This document shows positions 21,920 to 34,945 of a DNA stretch of 64,000 bases, piece by piece. Both the position numbers and the translations under genes were made by a program. The stretch is from Strigamia acuminata (lineage: Eukaryota; Arthropoda; Chilopoda; Geophilomorpha; Linotaeniidae). The first letter of the stretch is position 1. Each line of letters begins with the position of its first letter. The stretch covers positions 16,244,001-16,308,000 of the forward strand of contig OX442316.1 of NCBI GenBank assembly GCA_949358305.1, in the 5' to 3' direction. The notes below the pieces were generated by a model, which made no database searches, had not been told where the DNA came from, and saw only the letters and a program-made list of their open reading frames with translations.

Positions 21920-24900
21920 GACTTTTAAAAGTGGATTTTTGAAAAATATTCACATTTTTAATACAAATATGCAAATATTTATGCAAATATTTATGCAAAT
22001 TGCTCATTTTTTCCACGTTTAAAACCAAAAAATTGAAAAATTCAATATTTATGACAAAAATCAGCAAACATTTATGCAAATTACTCATTTTTTTCAAGTT
22101 TAAGACCAAAAAATTGAAAAATCTCAAGATTTACGACAGAAATCAGCAAAAATTTATCCGAATTCTTCAATATTTCCCATTTTAAGACGAAAAACTCGAA
22201 AAATCTCAAGATTTTTGCATATTTTTATTAAAATACAAATATGCAAATATTTATGCAAATTGCTCATTTTTTCCACGTTTAAAACCAAAAAAATAAAAAA
22301 TTCAATATTTACGACAAAAATCTGAAAACATTTATGCAAATTACTCATTTTTTTCAAGTTTAAGACCAAAAAATTGAAAAATCTCAAGATTTACGACAGA
22401 AATCAGCAAAAATTTATCCGAATTCTTCAATATTTCCCATTTTAAGACCAAAAACTAGAAAAATCTCAAGATTTTTAATACAAATGTGCAAAAATTTCTT
22501 CAAATCTCTCAATTTTTCACAGTTTAAGACCAAAAACACACAAAAAAGTTGACACCACCAAACTGTCGAAATATCTTTAAAAACAAACCCCTGGTTTGAA
22601 AATGTCCACATTTGCTGCCAATATTTGGCACGGAAAACTCTCCAAACGAGAGTACGACCGATATTACGCACAAGGCTCACGACTTATGGGCTTTCGGCAC
22701 CAGAGATCCAGCATCTTTTGCGCCATTTAAAACATTCGTAAAAATTCTATTCTAGAAAATCTGCGTGTTTATTGCTCCCTCGGTTAGAATGCGATGCAGG
22801 AAAGCGGCTCCCTGTGCGGTGTTTCTACAGCACTTATCCCTTATTTGTCAAGAGGTCTAGCGGGACAAATCGTGCCTTGCAAATTGGCTTCATTCTCGTT
22901 TTATTCATTCATTCCCATATTTTGTTGTCCAATTTGCTGTTATTAATCCCAACAAAGAAACAATCCCTCTTGAATACTAATCCACTCCCAAAACTACTTA
23001 CGCACGTTGCAAATTCGTATTTAAATGTCGTTTTGTCCTCCAAACCATCGATTTTTGAGAGAAAATAATTCCATCTAAATACCTTAAACCCATCATTAGA
23101 TTGGCCTTTTTTTTTCAAATTCAAAAAAAAAAATTTTTTTTATATAAATGTTTAAAAAAAAATTTTTTTTTATTATTTATTTTATAAAAAAATGAGTTAT
23201 GTTATTGATTGGTTAACGATGCAGTCATTAAATATTTCTGGGATGACTAGAATAATATTTGAGATAAAAATTTGCATATTGGAAAAACAGAACTAATTTC
23301 GACACTTCTGCCGATACTGTCATCTGCAAGTGCAAGTGAAGTGTGCAAGAAATTAAGAAAAAATAATATTTTTTTTTGTCTTTATTTATTTCCTTTGAAG
23401 TGAAAATTCAATTTAAACTCGCAATTTATTAATAGCGAAAAAACGAGAAGTAATTAGCAGCTCGATTTATTGGAAATTCAATAAAACTGCTGCAATCAAG
23501 GTAGAAATCTGCTTTTAAAGCCAAGAAACTGACCACTTGTAGCTAATTTATTGCCCCAACCGTTAAAAACACTAAAAATCAACATAAAAAACAGTTAAAA
23601 TCAATTTTCTTTTTTTAAAAAAAGATAATAAATTTCGACGGGAATTGGCTGCCACCAATGCCGCGTACCGCGCGCCCGAGTCGGCCGCATCGACAGCCGA
23701 TCCCCGTCTACACAAGCGCCTGTCACTTCTAACTTTGATTTGGTGTAAATTAATATAAATGAGCAAAGTTTCGCGTTTAGTGTGAGAAATGGCGCACTGA
23801 TGCAATTACACGTGATGACATTCAAAGTTAGTTGTCATGACAACCAATTTTTTCCTCACCCCCATATTTATTTCATCTGATGCATTTAATACGAATTTCT
23901 CAAGACTTGAATCAAAGATTTCTATTTCCAAAATTGTCATTCAGGAATAATCCAAACTCGCGAGTGTCAATCAATCCTAGGGAAAGAATGACGCAATATT
24001 ACATCAGACACTGCAAATAAAAAATCGCCCGTTAGTCACCTAACACTTCTCCTCAAATGTTTATTATTAGTGCAGCGTGCTCTGGGGCAAAAAGTGCTGA
24101 CAATAGTTGCCAAGTTGGGAGATTCTGATCACTCTGCGCCACCCACATTGCCCCTAATAATAGAAACTTTACAATTTATAACTTCTGCTATTATGGCGTG
24201 TCAAGTTTTCGCACTTGGAAGCGCGCTCCCGTGGCAGTTTTGTGAAATTACGGCGTTACAGTCCTACCCGATTCTGTTATGACGTAGAACTCATACGCTT
24301 TCATACTCAAATGCTTTCAGAGTCTAAATATGTTTACAGTCTTAATTTTTCAACAGCACCATTTCAAGCGCAATGTTTTATCTTCTTATTATTCATAGTC
24401 TGATATATTTGTGGTACTCATGAAATTGTCACCAGAAAGTTTCCGTACTCTTAAACTGTGTGAGTCATTGTTGCTTGTTTTGCAAATGGTTGGCAATGGC
24501 AATGAAGCTTTGTACGACTTTTCGGACTTAAATAATTTTAAAATCAGTTTTGGTCTTTTTGCAATTAAAAAAGCATTTATTTTGTCTGAAATGCAGGCAA
24601 AAATATAATTCTACTAACCTTCAATAAACAACGTGTCCAATTGTAGTAGTTGGGTGTCTTTGTTTGCAACCGGCTGTGACCAGTTGCAAATTTTAGATAA
24701 AAAACAAGGGAATTCTGGGTAGACAAAATTTATTCAGAGTCTGAAACAATTAAATTTTTCCGTGCACCATCGGGGCCGGAAACAATTCGTTTCCACTTGC
24801 AAGGGTGATTCAGAGTCTAAACAATATTTTTATGAGCACCACCCTTGGCAGGAAACTTAAGACTTTGATTCCTGTTACCATTCCAAGGAAGGAATGGTGT

Positions 24901-25650
24901 TATGAGTACTAGGCTTAAAAGCATAGTACTCATAAGCACTTTCCTGTGGCGGAAATCAGTCTGCCAACAATTCTCGTAACGGAAATGGAAACCAGCGCCA
25001 GTAACGGAAATGGATACCGGCGTCAAAAACAAAAACAACGAAACAAATAACAATAAAACCACAAGTTCTGCGTTGCGGCAGTTATTATTGTGACCTTTGT
25101 AATTTTTTATGTGGTAGATTAGTTTCAGAAAAAGTCACATTGCGTCTTGGGGCATCAAATGATACAAACGTGTCATTTTTAGCCAATCATGCGCAGGAGA
25201 GGATTAAGGCTTTCAGGGGCCTGGAGCACTTACGACAGGATGGTCCATGAATGTATTCAGAAATAACATTTTCACAGCGTTTTATTGCTAAAATGCCCTG
25301 TGTAGGCGAAAAATGTATTTTCAAGCAAACAAAATGCATTTGTGTGAGAAAGAAATTCATTTTGAAGTGAAAAAATTGCATTATCACATAAAAAGAGAAA
25401 TTTTCCGGTGAAATAACGCATTTTTGTGAGAGAAAAAATATTTTATTAGATAAAAAAATGCATATTTAAGTGACAAAAATGCATTTTGTATGTGTACCAG
25501 TATTTGGGGACTCAGGACCAGTTGCCCCGTTGGTCTTCCTCTCTTAACCCAGCCCTGATCATGAGTAACATTTTTGATGACGTCATTTCTTCGAGTCAAT
25601 GAAAAGTGACATATGTGTATTGAAGTAATTTCTTTAAGTCAATCACATTA
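21920..25650. other. Non-coding stretch with tandem duplications
   Basis: Includes the 272-bp duplication (21961-22480) and low-complexity T/A tracts (23110-23190). It also includes a CpG-richer patch at 23640-23740, which could be an exon or promoter but has no recognisable product, and foldback-rich DNA at 24650-25050 (for example TATGAGTACT...AGTACTCATA). No gene is supported. Confidence 0.5.
21961..22480. repeat. Direct duplication, unit about 272 bp
   Basis: The unit beginning ATACAAATATGCAAATATTT at 21961 recurs at 22233 with few differences, and a partial third start appears near 22473. Each unit is internally repetitive (TTTAAGACCAAAAAATTGAA motifs). Confidence 0.85.
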
Positions 25651-28600
25651 GGTGCATTCAATCCTCAAAAGACAAATTGACTTCTCTTTAAATCACTTAA
25701 AGAAGTGAATTTTCAATTGATCACATTTGCGCAAATGCGTCAAATCGACCTCCGAAGTTTCAAAAAACAAAACTTCGGACCACTCATCCAAATAAACAAC
25801 ATTGTCTTGTGATCCGTAAAATACGATAATCAAAGAAGCGATTTCAATTTCACTTAATCTTAATCCTCCTACATGACCTTTAAGAATTGTCGCACTTTCC
25901 GGGTTACAAACACTGCTGAGATACCGTAAACAGACTTACAATGCTGCGATCCGGGTTTTATCAAACTAATTTCTAATAAACTAGCTTGAATACCGCAGGT
26001 GAGTGCTACAAAGAGTCTTATATCGTTGCGACCTGAAATGTCTAGGGTTAAGTTATTAAATGAAAAAGACAGTTTTTGTAGTCTCTGAAATACAAAAGAT
26101 TAATACTATCGAGATCATCACAACCTAAACATAATTTTTATGTCCCCACACTCGCCCCTTAATACTTTTTATTTCCCTATTAATCTATTAGAATAAGTTC
26201 TCGTCCTTTGGAAAGCACAATTGAACTAATGACCCATAAAGGGTACGTGATGATAGTCCAGCAAGAATGAATGAGACCGCAAAGCTTAAGAGAGAAAATG
26301 GATTTTCTTCTTCTCCTTTTGCTAAGAAAAATGGAACCTTGAAATCTGTTGGCATCCAAGTGCAATAAACAGAATTCCTGGATAATGATTATGATGTTAT
26401 ACTCATAGCAGACAAATTGCCAACACTCAGAATGACCCAATGAGGGGCAATAAATAACTGGGCATGATTAAAAGAGAAAATGCTCAAGCCCAGAGCAATT
26501 TGCTTTTCATTTCTTCTCTTTTTCATGCACCACATGAATTTAGGATAAAAATTAACTTGGGATATAAATTATCATCAATCCTCCAACAAATTTATGGTCA
26601 GAAATTATCATTTTAAACTTATAAAGGTGTTATTTATTACACCCGGTGACTTGTGTTCGGTGGAACGGTTCAAAACTTCTCAAGCTAGCTTCACACTATG
26701 TTCAAACTAGCGGTAAGAAAAGTAATGCAAGAACAAAGTGCATTGTGGGGGAGTAATAAGGCAGGAAGAAAGTAATAGCAGTGATAGCACCAAAAAGCAT
26801 GGAGAGAGAGGTGGGATTCAGCCGAAGCTCAAAATTTCCCGTTAACTAAAACGGAAGACTAAATCCCACCTGGTGGAACCATGAACCAAGGCTAACATGG
26901 ACACGTATCCGAGCGTTATTTCTTAATGATTCGTTGTTCTGTGCGCTGATTGGATAACAGCAATCACGTGTCATGCATTGCTTGCTAACTTAGCATGTTT
27001 GTTACCTGTTGTCATCCCAGAATACAGTGCGGCCATATATTATGTGGCGCCATCAATGGCAAAACGCATGGAACATGTGGATACGTATACATGTTTTCTT
27101 AATTTTCTGAAGATTATTACTAAAATCTGAGTAAATTTATAGAAATTTAGGCCAATTTTCTACATTTTGGACATCTAAAAATGCTTTTTATGCATGTTTA
27201 GGCTCAATTCTTATTAAAAAAAATCGCACTCACTCACACTGGCAGGCTGATAAAAACAAGGCTTATCGGCAAGCCCGTAAAACTCGTCAAATACTTAATT
27301 TTCTGAAGATTGTTACAAAAATCTGGGTAAATTTATAAAAATTTAGGCCAAAATTTATAAAAATTTAGGCCAAAATTTATTAAAATTTAGGCCAAAATGT
27401 ATTAAAATTTAGGCCAAAATTTATTAAAATTTAGGCCAAAATTTATTAAAATTTAGGCCAAAATTTATTAAAATTTAGGCCAAAATTTATTAAAATTTAG
27501 GCCAAAATTTATTAAAATTTAGGCCAAAATTTATTAAAATTTAGGCCAAAATTTCCTAATTTTGGACATCTTAAAATTTATGCTTGTTTCGGCTCAATTC
27601 TTATTGAAAAAAATTTGCTCGCACTATACCGGCATGCGGCTTAAAGCGGGGTAATGCGGTAAGTATAATTAATTAATTACTATTTTATAATACTGAAACA
27701 CTCATGGAATCCATGTTGTTTTCATCAGATGATCAAAATTTCTAGTATAAGAACATAACATAAGGTTATAATTGAAACCTACCGCAACCTCATACATAAG
27801 ATCATAAAGGTTATAAAAATCAATTTTTTTTTAAAAAATCATGTCCTCAAAATCTCTATTGACATTAATGGCGCTTTAAACAAACAATAAATCAAAACCA
27901 TAGGCCTGAACATAGCGTTGTATAATTAAGTGATGATATTTTGCTATCACCAGCTTTTGGTGACAATAAAAACAGGAATAGTCTTCGATAACTTAAACTT
28001 CTTTGCTTTGGTAAAATTCTGAATGCCTGAAGGGCGCCAAGTGCTTTACCAGCTGTTAAACGCACGAGTGGTTTCATCAAAATCAAGAAATTGGATCAAA
28101 TCAATCTAAAGTCGAGCTCAGTTTAAATGTCATTCAAGCAGACAATTTTTAAAGCGATAATCAGTGCTTCGTGCTGTTTTCTCTATCTCTTGAAATTTAT
28201 AACTTGCTCCACCGATCATTAGCAGCAGCCAATGTCGCTTGCGATACCATCTACGGTAACATTCTTCACTATCGTTGTCAAATAAATAAAACTGCGATAC
28301 ATGAATCTACGCATCCAATAATTGTTAAATTATGAAAAATAAATCTCCGACAGCTCGGCCTAGGATGTGCATCACAAAACAATTAGGTGCATTCAATTCT
28401 AAAATAGCTTTCAAAAACCGTTTTTTATCGTTTTCCGAAAACGAAATTTCTGCTTTATAAAACATTTCCACAACTTCACAATTTCTCCCAAAAACAATTT
28501 CAATCCTAATTCAATTTCCTATCCATACACTCACATGTAAAACATCTTTCTGAATACCAAAAGGTTCAATATCAAAGAGAAATGTATGTTGGAACCTAAG

Positions 28601-29547
28601 AAGACTGCTCAATGCTCCCAGCATATAAATAAGAAATGAGAGTCCGAACTATATTAGTAGGATGGTCATTTATTATAGTCAAGGGACTAAGCAGCCTTCT
28701 CGCTAGCAAAACCCGGACGGTATCCCTTGATACCTATGCCAAGGCGAGATGTTCCACTATTCACTTTGATCTCTTATACATGTCTGTTGCCCACTTTGAG
28801 ATGTCACTTCCACTTCTACCGTCCTGGGATCGAAGAATAATGGTTTTACTTCCGAATGTTTGTTCTGCACAAAAAAAAAAACTCCAGTTGCCAGGTTCCA
28901 ACCCTTAAGCCCCTCAAGCTCTGTGAAGCAAGCGAGTTAAATCACTCAAGCACTGTGGAACCCATCATCTGTTGTAATTTTTACAGACAAAGGTGGATAT
29001 GTTTTCTGGGTGCAGCTCGGGTGCAACAGCACGTGCACAGACATCAATAAAAGTCATTTTTACTTCACCGAATAAGGTATTCTAATAAAATGGGCATTTT
29101 GTCTTACGATCACTCGAAATCCCTCCGAAGCGACAAAGCGAAAGTGGACTGCGAAAACAATCCCAGCAGAGCCGTCGTGAAGATTCTTTGGGCCTAAGCA
29201 AACAACACATTTGGCATCCTTTGATGCTTTGATGTTTGTTAGTAATATTGTTTAGATAATGTATCACTAAATTGCATTGTACATGTGGTTGTCAAGGAGA
29301 AATAAACGCACAGAATGAACGTTTGAATATGGAACTTTAAAACTTCAAACTTAAATGATGCATCAACAAATAAGCACTGCAGTCATTTGTATAGATTGTC
29401 TATCATATTACTACAGGTCGGAATCTAGGTACCCTATCTGTTGACAAATACGTTTTTAATCCACATGATGTAAAATACGTCATATCCTATTTAGAAGAGT
29501 CATTTCGGACAAGTAAGTCACTTCGTCTTTTGAGGATTGAATGCACC
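25651..29547. mobile_element. Possible 3.9-kb element with GGTGCATTCAAT ends and TTA duplication
   Basis: The left end GGTGCATTCAATCCTCAAAA continues GAC, and the right end is its exact inverse over 23 bp. Both are flanked by TTA, a 3-bp duplication of the PIF/Harbinger type. A related end (TTA then GGTGCATTCAATTCTAAAAT) lies inside at 28386. I see no transposase, so it is a non-autonomous or decayed element, or two independent ends. The interior holds the 22-bp repeat at 27337-27560 and LTR-like debris (26640-27000, 28590-29060). Confidence 0.45.
27100..27660. repeat. Dispersed repeat with internal 22-bp array
   Basis: Two copies in a row (from about 27100 and about 27295) begin TTAATTTTCTGAAGATT and contain AAATTTAGGCCAA, TTTTGGACATCT and GGCTCAATTCTTATT. 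In the second copy the AAATTTAGGCC segment has expanded into about ten 22-bp units (27337-27560). A third copy of the family lies at about 46040-46275. The right ends carry TAAAGCGGGGTAATGCGGTA, related to the ends of MITE family 2. Confidence 0.8.
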
Positions 29548-29662
29548 TTATTGCGAATAGCAATTCGATTTTGTATTTGGAAACAATTAGTAGTGATTTG
29601 AAAAGTTGATGTAAATGGATTTAAACTGATTGCTTTGGATTCGAGAAGAAACACGCATACGC

Positions 29663-30658
29663 TGTCGCGCTCAACTCGGTCTGTCGCTGATACGTGGTAT
29701 GAGTCACTCTCTGATCTCGCAATACCGCTTTACTCAAGCGGTTACCCAAATAATGTAACACGGCAAGACAATGTAAAAGGTAAATATAATAAATGTATTT
29801 ATTATACGGGAATATACAGTTAAAAGGGAATAAAATATGTAAGGGAATAAAAAGGTAAAAGGAAAGGGGTGTGAAGTTGGCGGGAAACTGGTCGAGGTCG
29901 TCCTTTGTCGCTGTGGATCCAAGATGGCGTCCGCGTGGCAACGTGGTGTCGTCTTGGGCCGGCGTGGCAATGAATGGCGTCCTCGTCTCACGTTTCTCGT
30001 TCGGTCCTTCGGGCTCACGCTGGTCGGGCGCGAGTGAATGCCTGAAAGGTCTTACTTCTGGTCTGTTGTCTAGGTTTAGGGTTTTTTGTAGGTGTCCGGC
30101 GATCACACAGCGGCGGACGCTTGGTGGTTCCCGGCGATACACACAGCGGCGGGAACGCTCGTCGTGGTTACTGCAATTTAGGCTTGTGCGACCGTTTGTC
30201 TGCACAACTCGCTAAATTGGAGTAGGTTTACTATTTCTAGCTGGCTTGCTAAAATAGTGTGGTAATCTTGTTTCGCAGGTTACTCTGCGGAGGTTAACAC
30301 AAATCAATCGTACTCACGTTGAAAGTCCCTTGTCCTAGGTCACTCCTGAAGTCTTTGTACTTAGGCTTGATCGTTTTAGGACGTTTGGCTTTTACGTGTA
30401 TCTTGGTTGATTTTTGTGTTGGTTCTCTCCGCTCAGTGCAAGGCGAATTCCTTTGCACAAAGCGGGGGGTGACAGGTGACTAAAGCCACCCAATAGTGGA
30501 GAAGACGAATCTCCCCCACTCCCCCAGGGCAGACGCCCGTCCATTGACTGGATGTCAATGCTCTGAGGGAAGGGAGGCGCGCGTGCGACTCCCCTTCTTT
30601 ACCCGTATGTAGGCCACGAGAGAAACTCTTCGTGCCCCACCCCAGTCGGGTCACCACA
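29663..30658 (-). repeat. 3' LTR of E1
   Basis: 996 bp. On the transcribed (minus) strand it starts TGTGGTGACC and ends GCGCGACA. An AATAAA is present on the minus strand near 29798-29803. It contains several strong inverted repeats, including two with a common interior (30094-30118 and 30127-30156). The small open frames within it occur identically in the other LTR and are not genes. Confidence 0.97.
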
Positions 30659-30660
30659 CG

Positions 30661-30670
30661 TCCCCCTCCC
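30661..30670 (-). promoter_or_regulatory. Polypurine tract of E1
   Basis: On the minus strand GGGAGGGGGA lies two bases before the 3' LTR. It is the expected primer site for plus-strand DNA synthesis. Confidence 0.85.
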
Positions 30671-30697
30671 AGCTCTGACCGCCGGTGTTCGGAGCGA

Positions 30698-33600
30698 TCA
30701 ATCCTTCTTGCTGGGACCCGACGCTGGATCCATCGCCTGGGCGAAACTCACTCCAGGGACGGGCGGCTCAGCGCCGGGCGGCACAGCGCCGGGCGGCAAA
30801 ACCAGATCTCCAACCAAGGCTGAAGACTGGTCGCGGGGGTCCTCGTGCTCGGAAATAAAGCACAAATCGTGGCCGCCGGCTGGCTCGTACGGGGCACGCC
30901 TCCTCTCATGCAGCCAAACCCGCGGAATGAACGCCGAAAACCCGGAATTGGTGTGCCGGATTGCGTTCGCCTCCGCGGCCGTTCGAGGCGCACGGTGGGC
31001 CCTCAGCAAACGCTGATGGAGGATCAAATCGGTGGTCTGGCGCACCTGGTTGTGTAGCCAAACGAATACCGATTTCCCCTTGTCTCTCTGCGCGAGGATG
31101 AATTTGCGCGTCGCCGTCGTCATTGACAGCTGAGAGAACTCGTCACACAACTTCTCATAATAGTTCGTCTGAAGCTTCGCCGCTTTCGCTGGCTTGGCGC
31201 TCTTCGGAACTACCGCTTGTTGGACAGTCTCTTCCCGCGCTTGTTGGGCTGCGGGAGGCGTCAGGCTCTGGCGAGCGGCGGACATCGTTGGTGGCGTCCG
31301 ACATAACAAGCGTCTGGGTCTACCCGCCGCATTTGATAGGACGGGTGTCTGTGGTGTCGCCGCTGGTGGCATCGAGGGCGGCGGCGGCGGCGGAGGTGGA
31401 GTTGGGGCTCCACGTGAAGCAGTCGAAGAGGCGGCGTCGCTCTCCATCGGCTCTTCACTCGTGACCATCATTGCGTGTGACTGCGCTGACGGTGTTGGCT
31501 CCCACGTGGTAACGGCGTGGCGGAAGGCCATGCTCCGCAACTTATACCCCTCCCATTCGGGGTTCACCACGTCCCGGGTCAGCTCGAAGCGAGTCATCGC
31601 CGGGTTGGGGAGAATGGCGCTCCATTCCCCAACGAGTGCGCGAGGTATCTGCACACCCTCTCTGTCGACTACGGACCAACAGGCCATCGCCTGTCGTCCG
31701 ACCCCAAAGAGCGAGGGGGTCAATAACTGGACCATGATCTTCGTCAAAGCCAGCTGTAGACTGCGCCGATTTACAGGGTTGCTGCGATCAGGATCTGCAG
31801 CGAACGCGCGCGAGTGGTGCCGCATCATCGAAATCCCCCACTCGATGAAATGGCGCTGAGTGACGTCGGCGCCCTGCAGAGCAGCGGCGGCGGCTCTCGG
31901 GTCCTCCATCACAAATGCGAAGGCCAAGAGCTCTTCGATCGATGGATTGGCTGCTTCTCGAGCCAGCCGTGCGTTTTCGTCACGCTGTTCATACCACATC
32001 GCGGTGCGGTCGTGTCTTGCCTTGCTCGGGTAATATTCTCCGAATCGGGCGTTATGGCATTCCCGCGCAATGCTCTGGTGAACGGGCAACATCACCGAGT
32101 CGTCGACGGCCAAGTTCGGCGTAGTGCTCGAACCCGGCATCGGCGGCGGCGGCGGCGGGGGCTGCGTCGGCGGCGGCAGCGGCTGTGTCGGCGGCGGCAG
32201 CGTCAGGGACTGCTGTGCTGGCAACGGTTGCGACGTTGATGACTGCGTCGGCAACAGCAACGTCAAAGACTGTTGTGTTGGCGGTGGCAGCGTCGCTTGC
32301 ACTCCAGTCGGCGTGACTTGGAGTGCCGGGAGCTGGCTTACAGTACTCGTCGGTGGAACGACGGCCGTAGGCGCGTTTTCTACACGCGGTCGCGAATTGA
32401 CATATTCGCTTAACCACCGTGCCACTTCGTGTGGAATCACGGTACCATGCTCGACGACGCCCATCTTGCGAGCGAACTGCATCGCGGGGTCGAAACGAGA
32501 CAATTTCTTGCGTTTCATCTGGGTGATGATCTCGCGAAGGTCCCGCGTGTCTGGCGCTAGGACGCGACGCTCCCCGGAAGATCGGCCACTCGACTTCGAT
32601 CGTGCCTCTCTCGCTTCCTTCGCTTCGATTGCTTTGAGAGCGTGTTCGGGAAGGGGAATTCCTCGCGCCTCGCAGCGAGCGAAATACCGCTCTTTGCGGT
32701 CTCGTTTCCGCTGCTCACGATGAGTTAGCGGATGTCTGCCGACACGGGGACGAGAGACTCGCTCTTCGTCACCCGAAATCCAGACTTCTCGAGTCTCTTT
32801 ACCGTCTTTCATCTGACGGTTGACGAACACCCTTGGTCTGGTGTAATTCGCGGGGTCGCGCGGTGGCTGCGCTGACGTTCCCGCTCCATCGTTGACGGTC
32901 GAGTGCTGTTCGACGCACTGTTTCTTCGACCGTCCCGGGGAGCGCGATTCGCTGCCCCCGGTTCCCTTGGAGCGCTTGCGCTTCCTTGGGAAATTATATT
33001 TGGGGCCGAGAATTCCCAAATAGTGGAGTTGCCACATTTCAGCTTGTGACGTGAGAATCCCCATTCTCGGTCGCCACTGTGGCGTAACTTCTCCCTGCCG
33101 AATCTGCTCGCACCACAGATGTATATCGGCGGTGCTCATTCCGTCGTCTTGCAAAATCCGCTCTGCAACCGCCGGCGCAGTGTCGATTAGCTGCTGGCGG
33201 TAGTGTTGATACACTTCTTCGCGGGCCTCCTCGGTCTCGGCCGCTTGCCACGCGAACAACACATGCTCCTCCGCCGGCCTGCCGGAGTATTGGCTCGACA
33301 GGGCCGGGTGGAAGATTGGTGACTTCGGGTCATCGATGCGAGCGAGCTCTGCAGCGACGACGTTTCGCACCGACTCCGGGAACGCGTCCAGGAGTGTACA
33401 ATCGTTAACCCAACGCTTGGCGAGGGCGCGCGAAAATAATACGCGCAGGCGGTATGGCTTCGCATCTTCGCCAAAGCAGCGGCGCAGAAAATCGGGCAGT
33501 ACGCCTCGATATATGCCCGCTCGCACTATGCATGTGGGGCTGAGCGCTCCCCATGTGTCTCGGAGCTCCATCTGCAATGATGGAAACAAAATAATTAATG

Positions 33601-34465
33601 AAATCGCCAATAACACGGAGATAAATAGGGGGTGGGCTCGAGGAACGTCGCTGAAACGTGCGACCGCTCGTCGAGTCCTATTCCTGTTCATTGATTCGTC
33701 CTTGTCAGGAAGAAAAGAGTCTTCTTGGCACATCTGGTTCACGTCCAATGATAACCACGAGACGGAATCGAGCGTATTAATCCGGAAATTTTTCTTCGGA
33801 TTGCTTAATTTAAAATTAAACTGTAAATTTGTATTTAAACCAATAAATTCGCGAAATCGTTCGTGAAAATCTCCAATAACAATTTTAGAACATGTAAACA
33901 AATGTTCTTGTCGTGAATTAACTTGTAAAGAAATAAATTTGTCTAATAATAACTCCAAAAATTCGGAGTTAAAGTCGAGTTAAAAAACGAATCTATAATA
34001 AATTAGTGTCATCGGGAAAAAATTCGCAAATAAAATAGCAAATAAAAATAGAAACAACGTTCTATAAATTCTTTCAAAATCCATCCAATAAATTATTCCC
34101 ATTTCTGGAATATAAAAAGAAAGCTCGTTTCCTTTGTCTCGTTCGTGTCAATTGTCGTGAGTCATCTTCAAGGAGCGAGGCGACAGTTTGTCTGCTATCG
34201 CGTCCTTGAAGACAAATAATAGGAGAAAATACAATCGCTCTCGCGATCGTGGATATTAGTATAATAATTATACACGATTTCGAACGCAGAGCGTTCATGT
34301 CAAGTATTAGTCAAGTGTATCTTTAATTCGACCGCACGGAGCTAAATCTCGTGCGGCGATGCCGACTACTACCTGATCGGGTGGAACTACGTTTATGTCC
34401 GGGTCCCAATTCTCGTCATGATGCTGTATTTCAAGCATTTCCTCGTCCCCTCCTTCCTCATCCAT
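30698..34465 (-). CDS. E1 ORF3: spliced third gene downstream of pol
   Basis: Inferred exons on the minus strand: 34465-34373 (31 codons, MDEEGGDEEMLEIQHHDENW..., donor GTAGTA) and 33571-30698 (957 codons and stop, after acceptor CATTGCAG). The join is in phase 0 and gives 988 aa. Residues about 32-230 are homologous to E2 ORF3: ELRDT, FSRALAKRW and TSQAEMWQL match QLRET, FSKALNKRW and TCQSEMHQL. Then come a basic stretch (PRKRKRSKG), an Arg/Glu-rich part, proline-rich spacers, a conserved-looking domain around residues 535-730, more proline runs and a C-terminal domain. There is no signal peptide, membrane segment or protease site, so it is not an envelope protein. The exon 2 frame stays open leftward of the acceptor by 129 codons of AT-rich sequence that I take as intron. 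Function unknown; a nucleic-acid-binding or regulatory role is a guess. Confidence 0.75.
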
Positions 34466-34945
34466 CGTGAGGATTGCGCGTTCAGTCAGACCACGATTAA
34501 AAAACTTGAAAACTTCTCGTAAAATGGATCAAAAACTTGGTTAAAAATGCACTCGCTGTGTATCACGTGCGGACGACGATCAGCTGATTTTAGCGGAAGT
34601 CCGGGTGAAAACGAGGCAATCGTGGTGGGTTCTGGGTAATTTTACTCCAGAACCAGGTGCTTATGACTGTGCGCAACAGCCCGTGCGCATGTTACGCTAC
34701 GGGGCTCCTTTGTTTCTACGCCCGTGCGCGATCGCTGCTACGGGGTCTTTTGCACGCGGTATCCGACCCGTGCCGATAATTTTGCTACGGGTCCCGCGTT
34801 TCCACGCCATCTCGTGACGCGAATTCGACCGATATCCGCTTTGTTGGACTTAGCGAAATTTTCAGAGTCTCGGATTTTGATGGCTAGCGCTGTCGATCGG
34901 TCAATTTTTTTGTTTTTCAGCGTCGCCATCGACTCGTAACGTTTT

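Noticed and set aside
23640-23740. CpG-rich patch as a coding exon (for example AATNAAYRAPESAASTADPR)
   Set aside because: All frames look equally plausible, there are no matching splice partners and no homology is recognised.
29734-30215. Open frames of 94-194 codons within the E1 LTRs, repeated at 42141-42741
   Set aside because: They sit on both strands of the LTR and are duplicated only because the LTR is. They match no known protein.
30698-32723. Plus-strand open frames of 100-220 codons antisense to E1 ORF3
   Set aside because: They are shadows caused by GC-rich, Pro/Arg-coding sequence on the opposite strand.
33572-33958. In-frame extension of E1 ORF3 by 129 codons before residue MELRD
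   Set aside because: The extension is AT-rich, lacks an ATG at its beginning and has no E2 counterpart. A splice acceptor lies exactly where E2 has one. I treat it as intron, though an unspliced form cannot be excluded.
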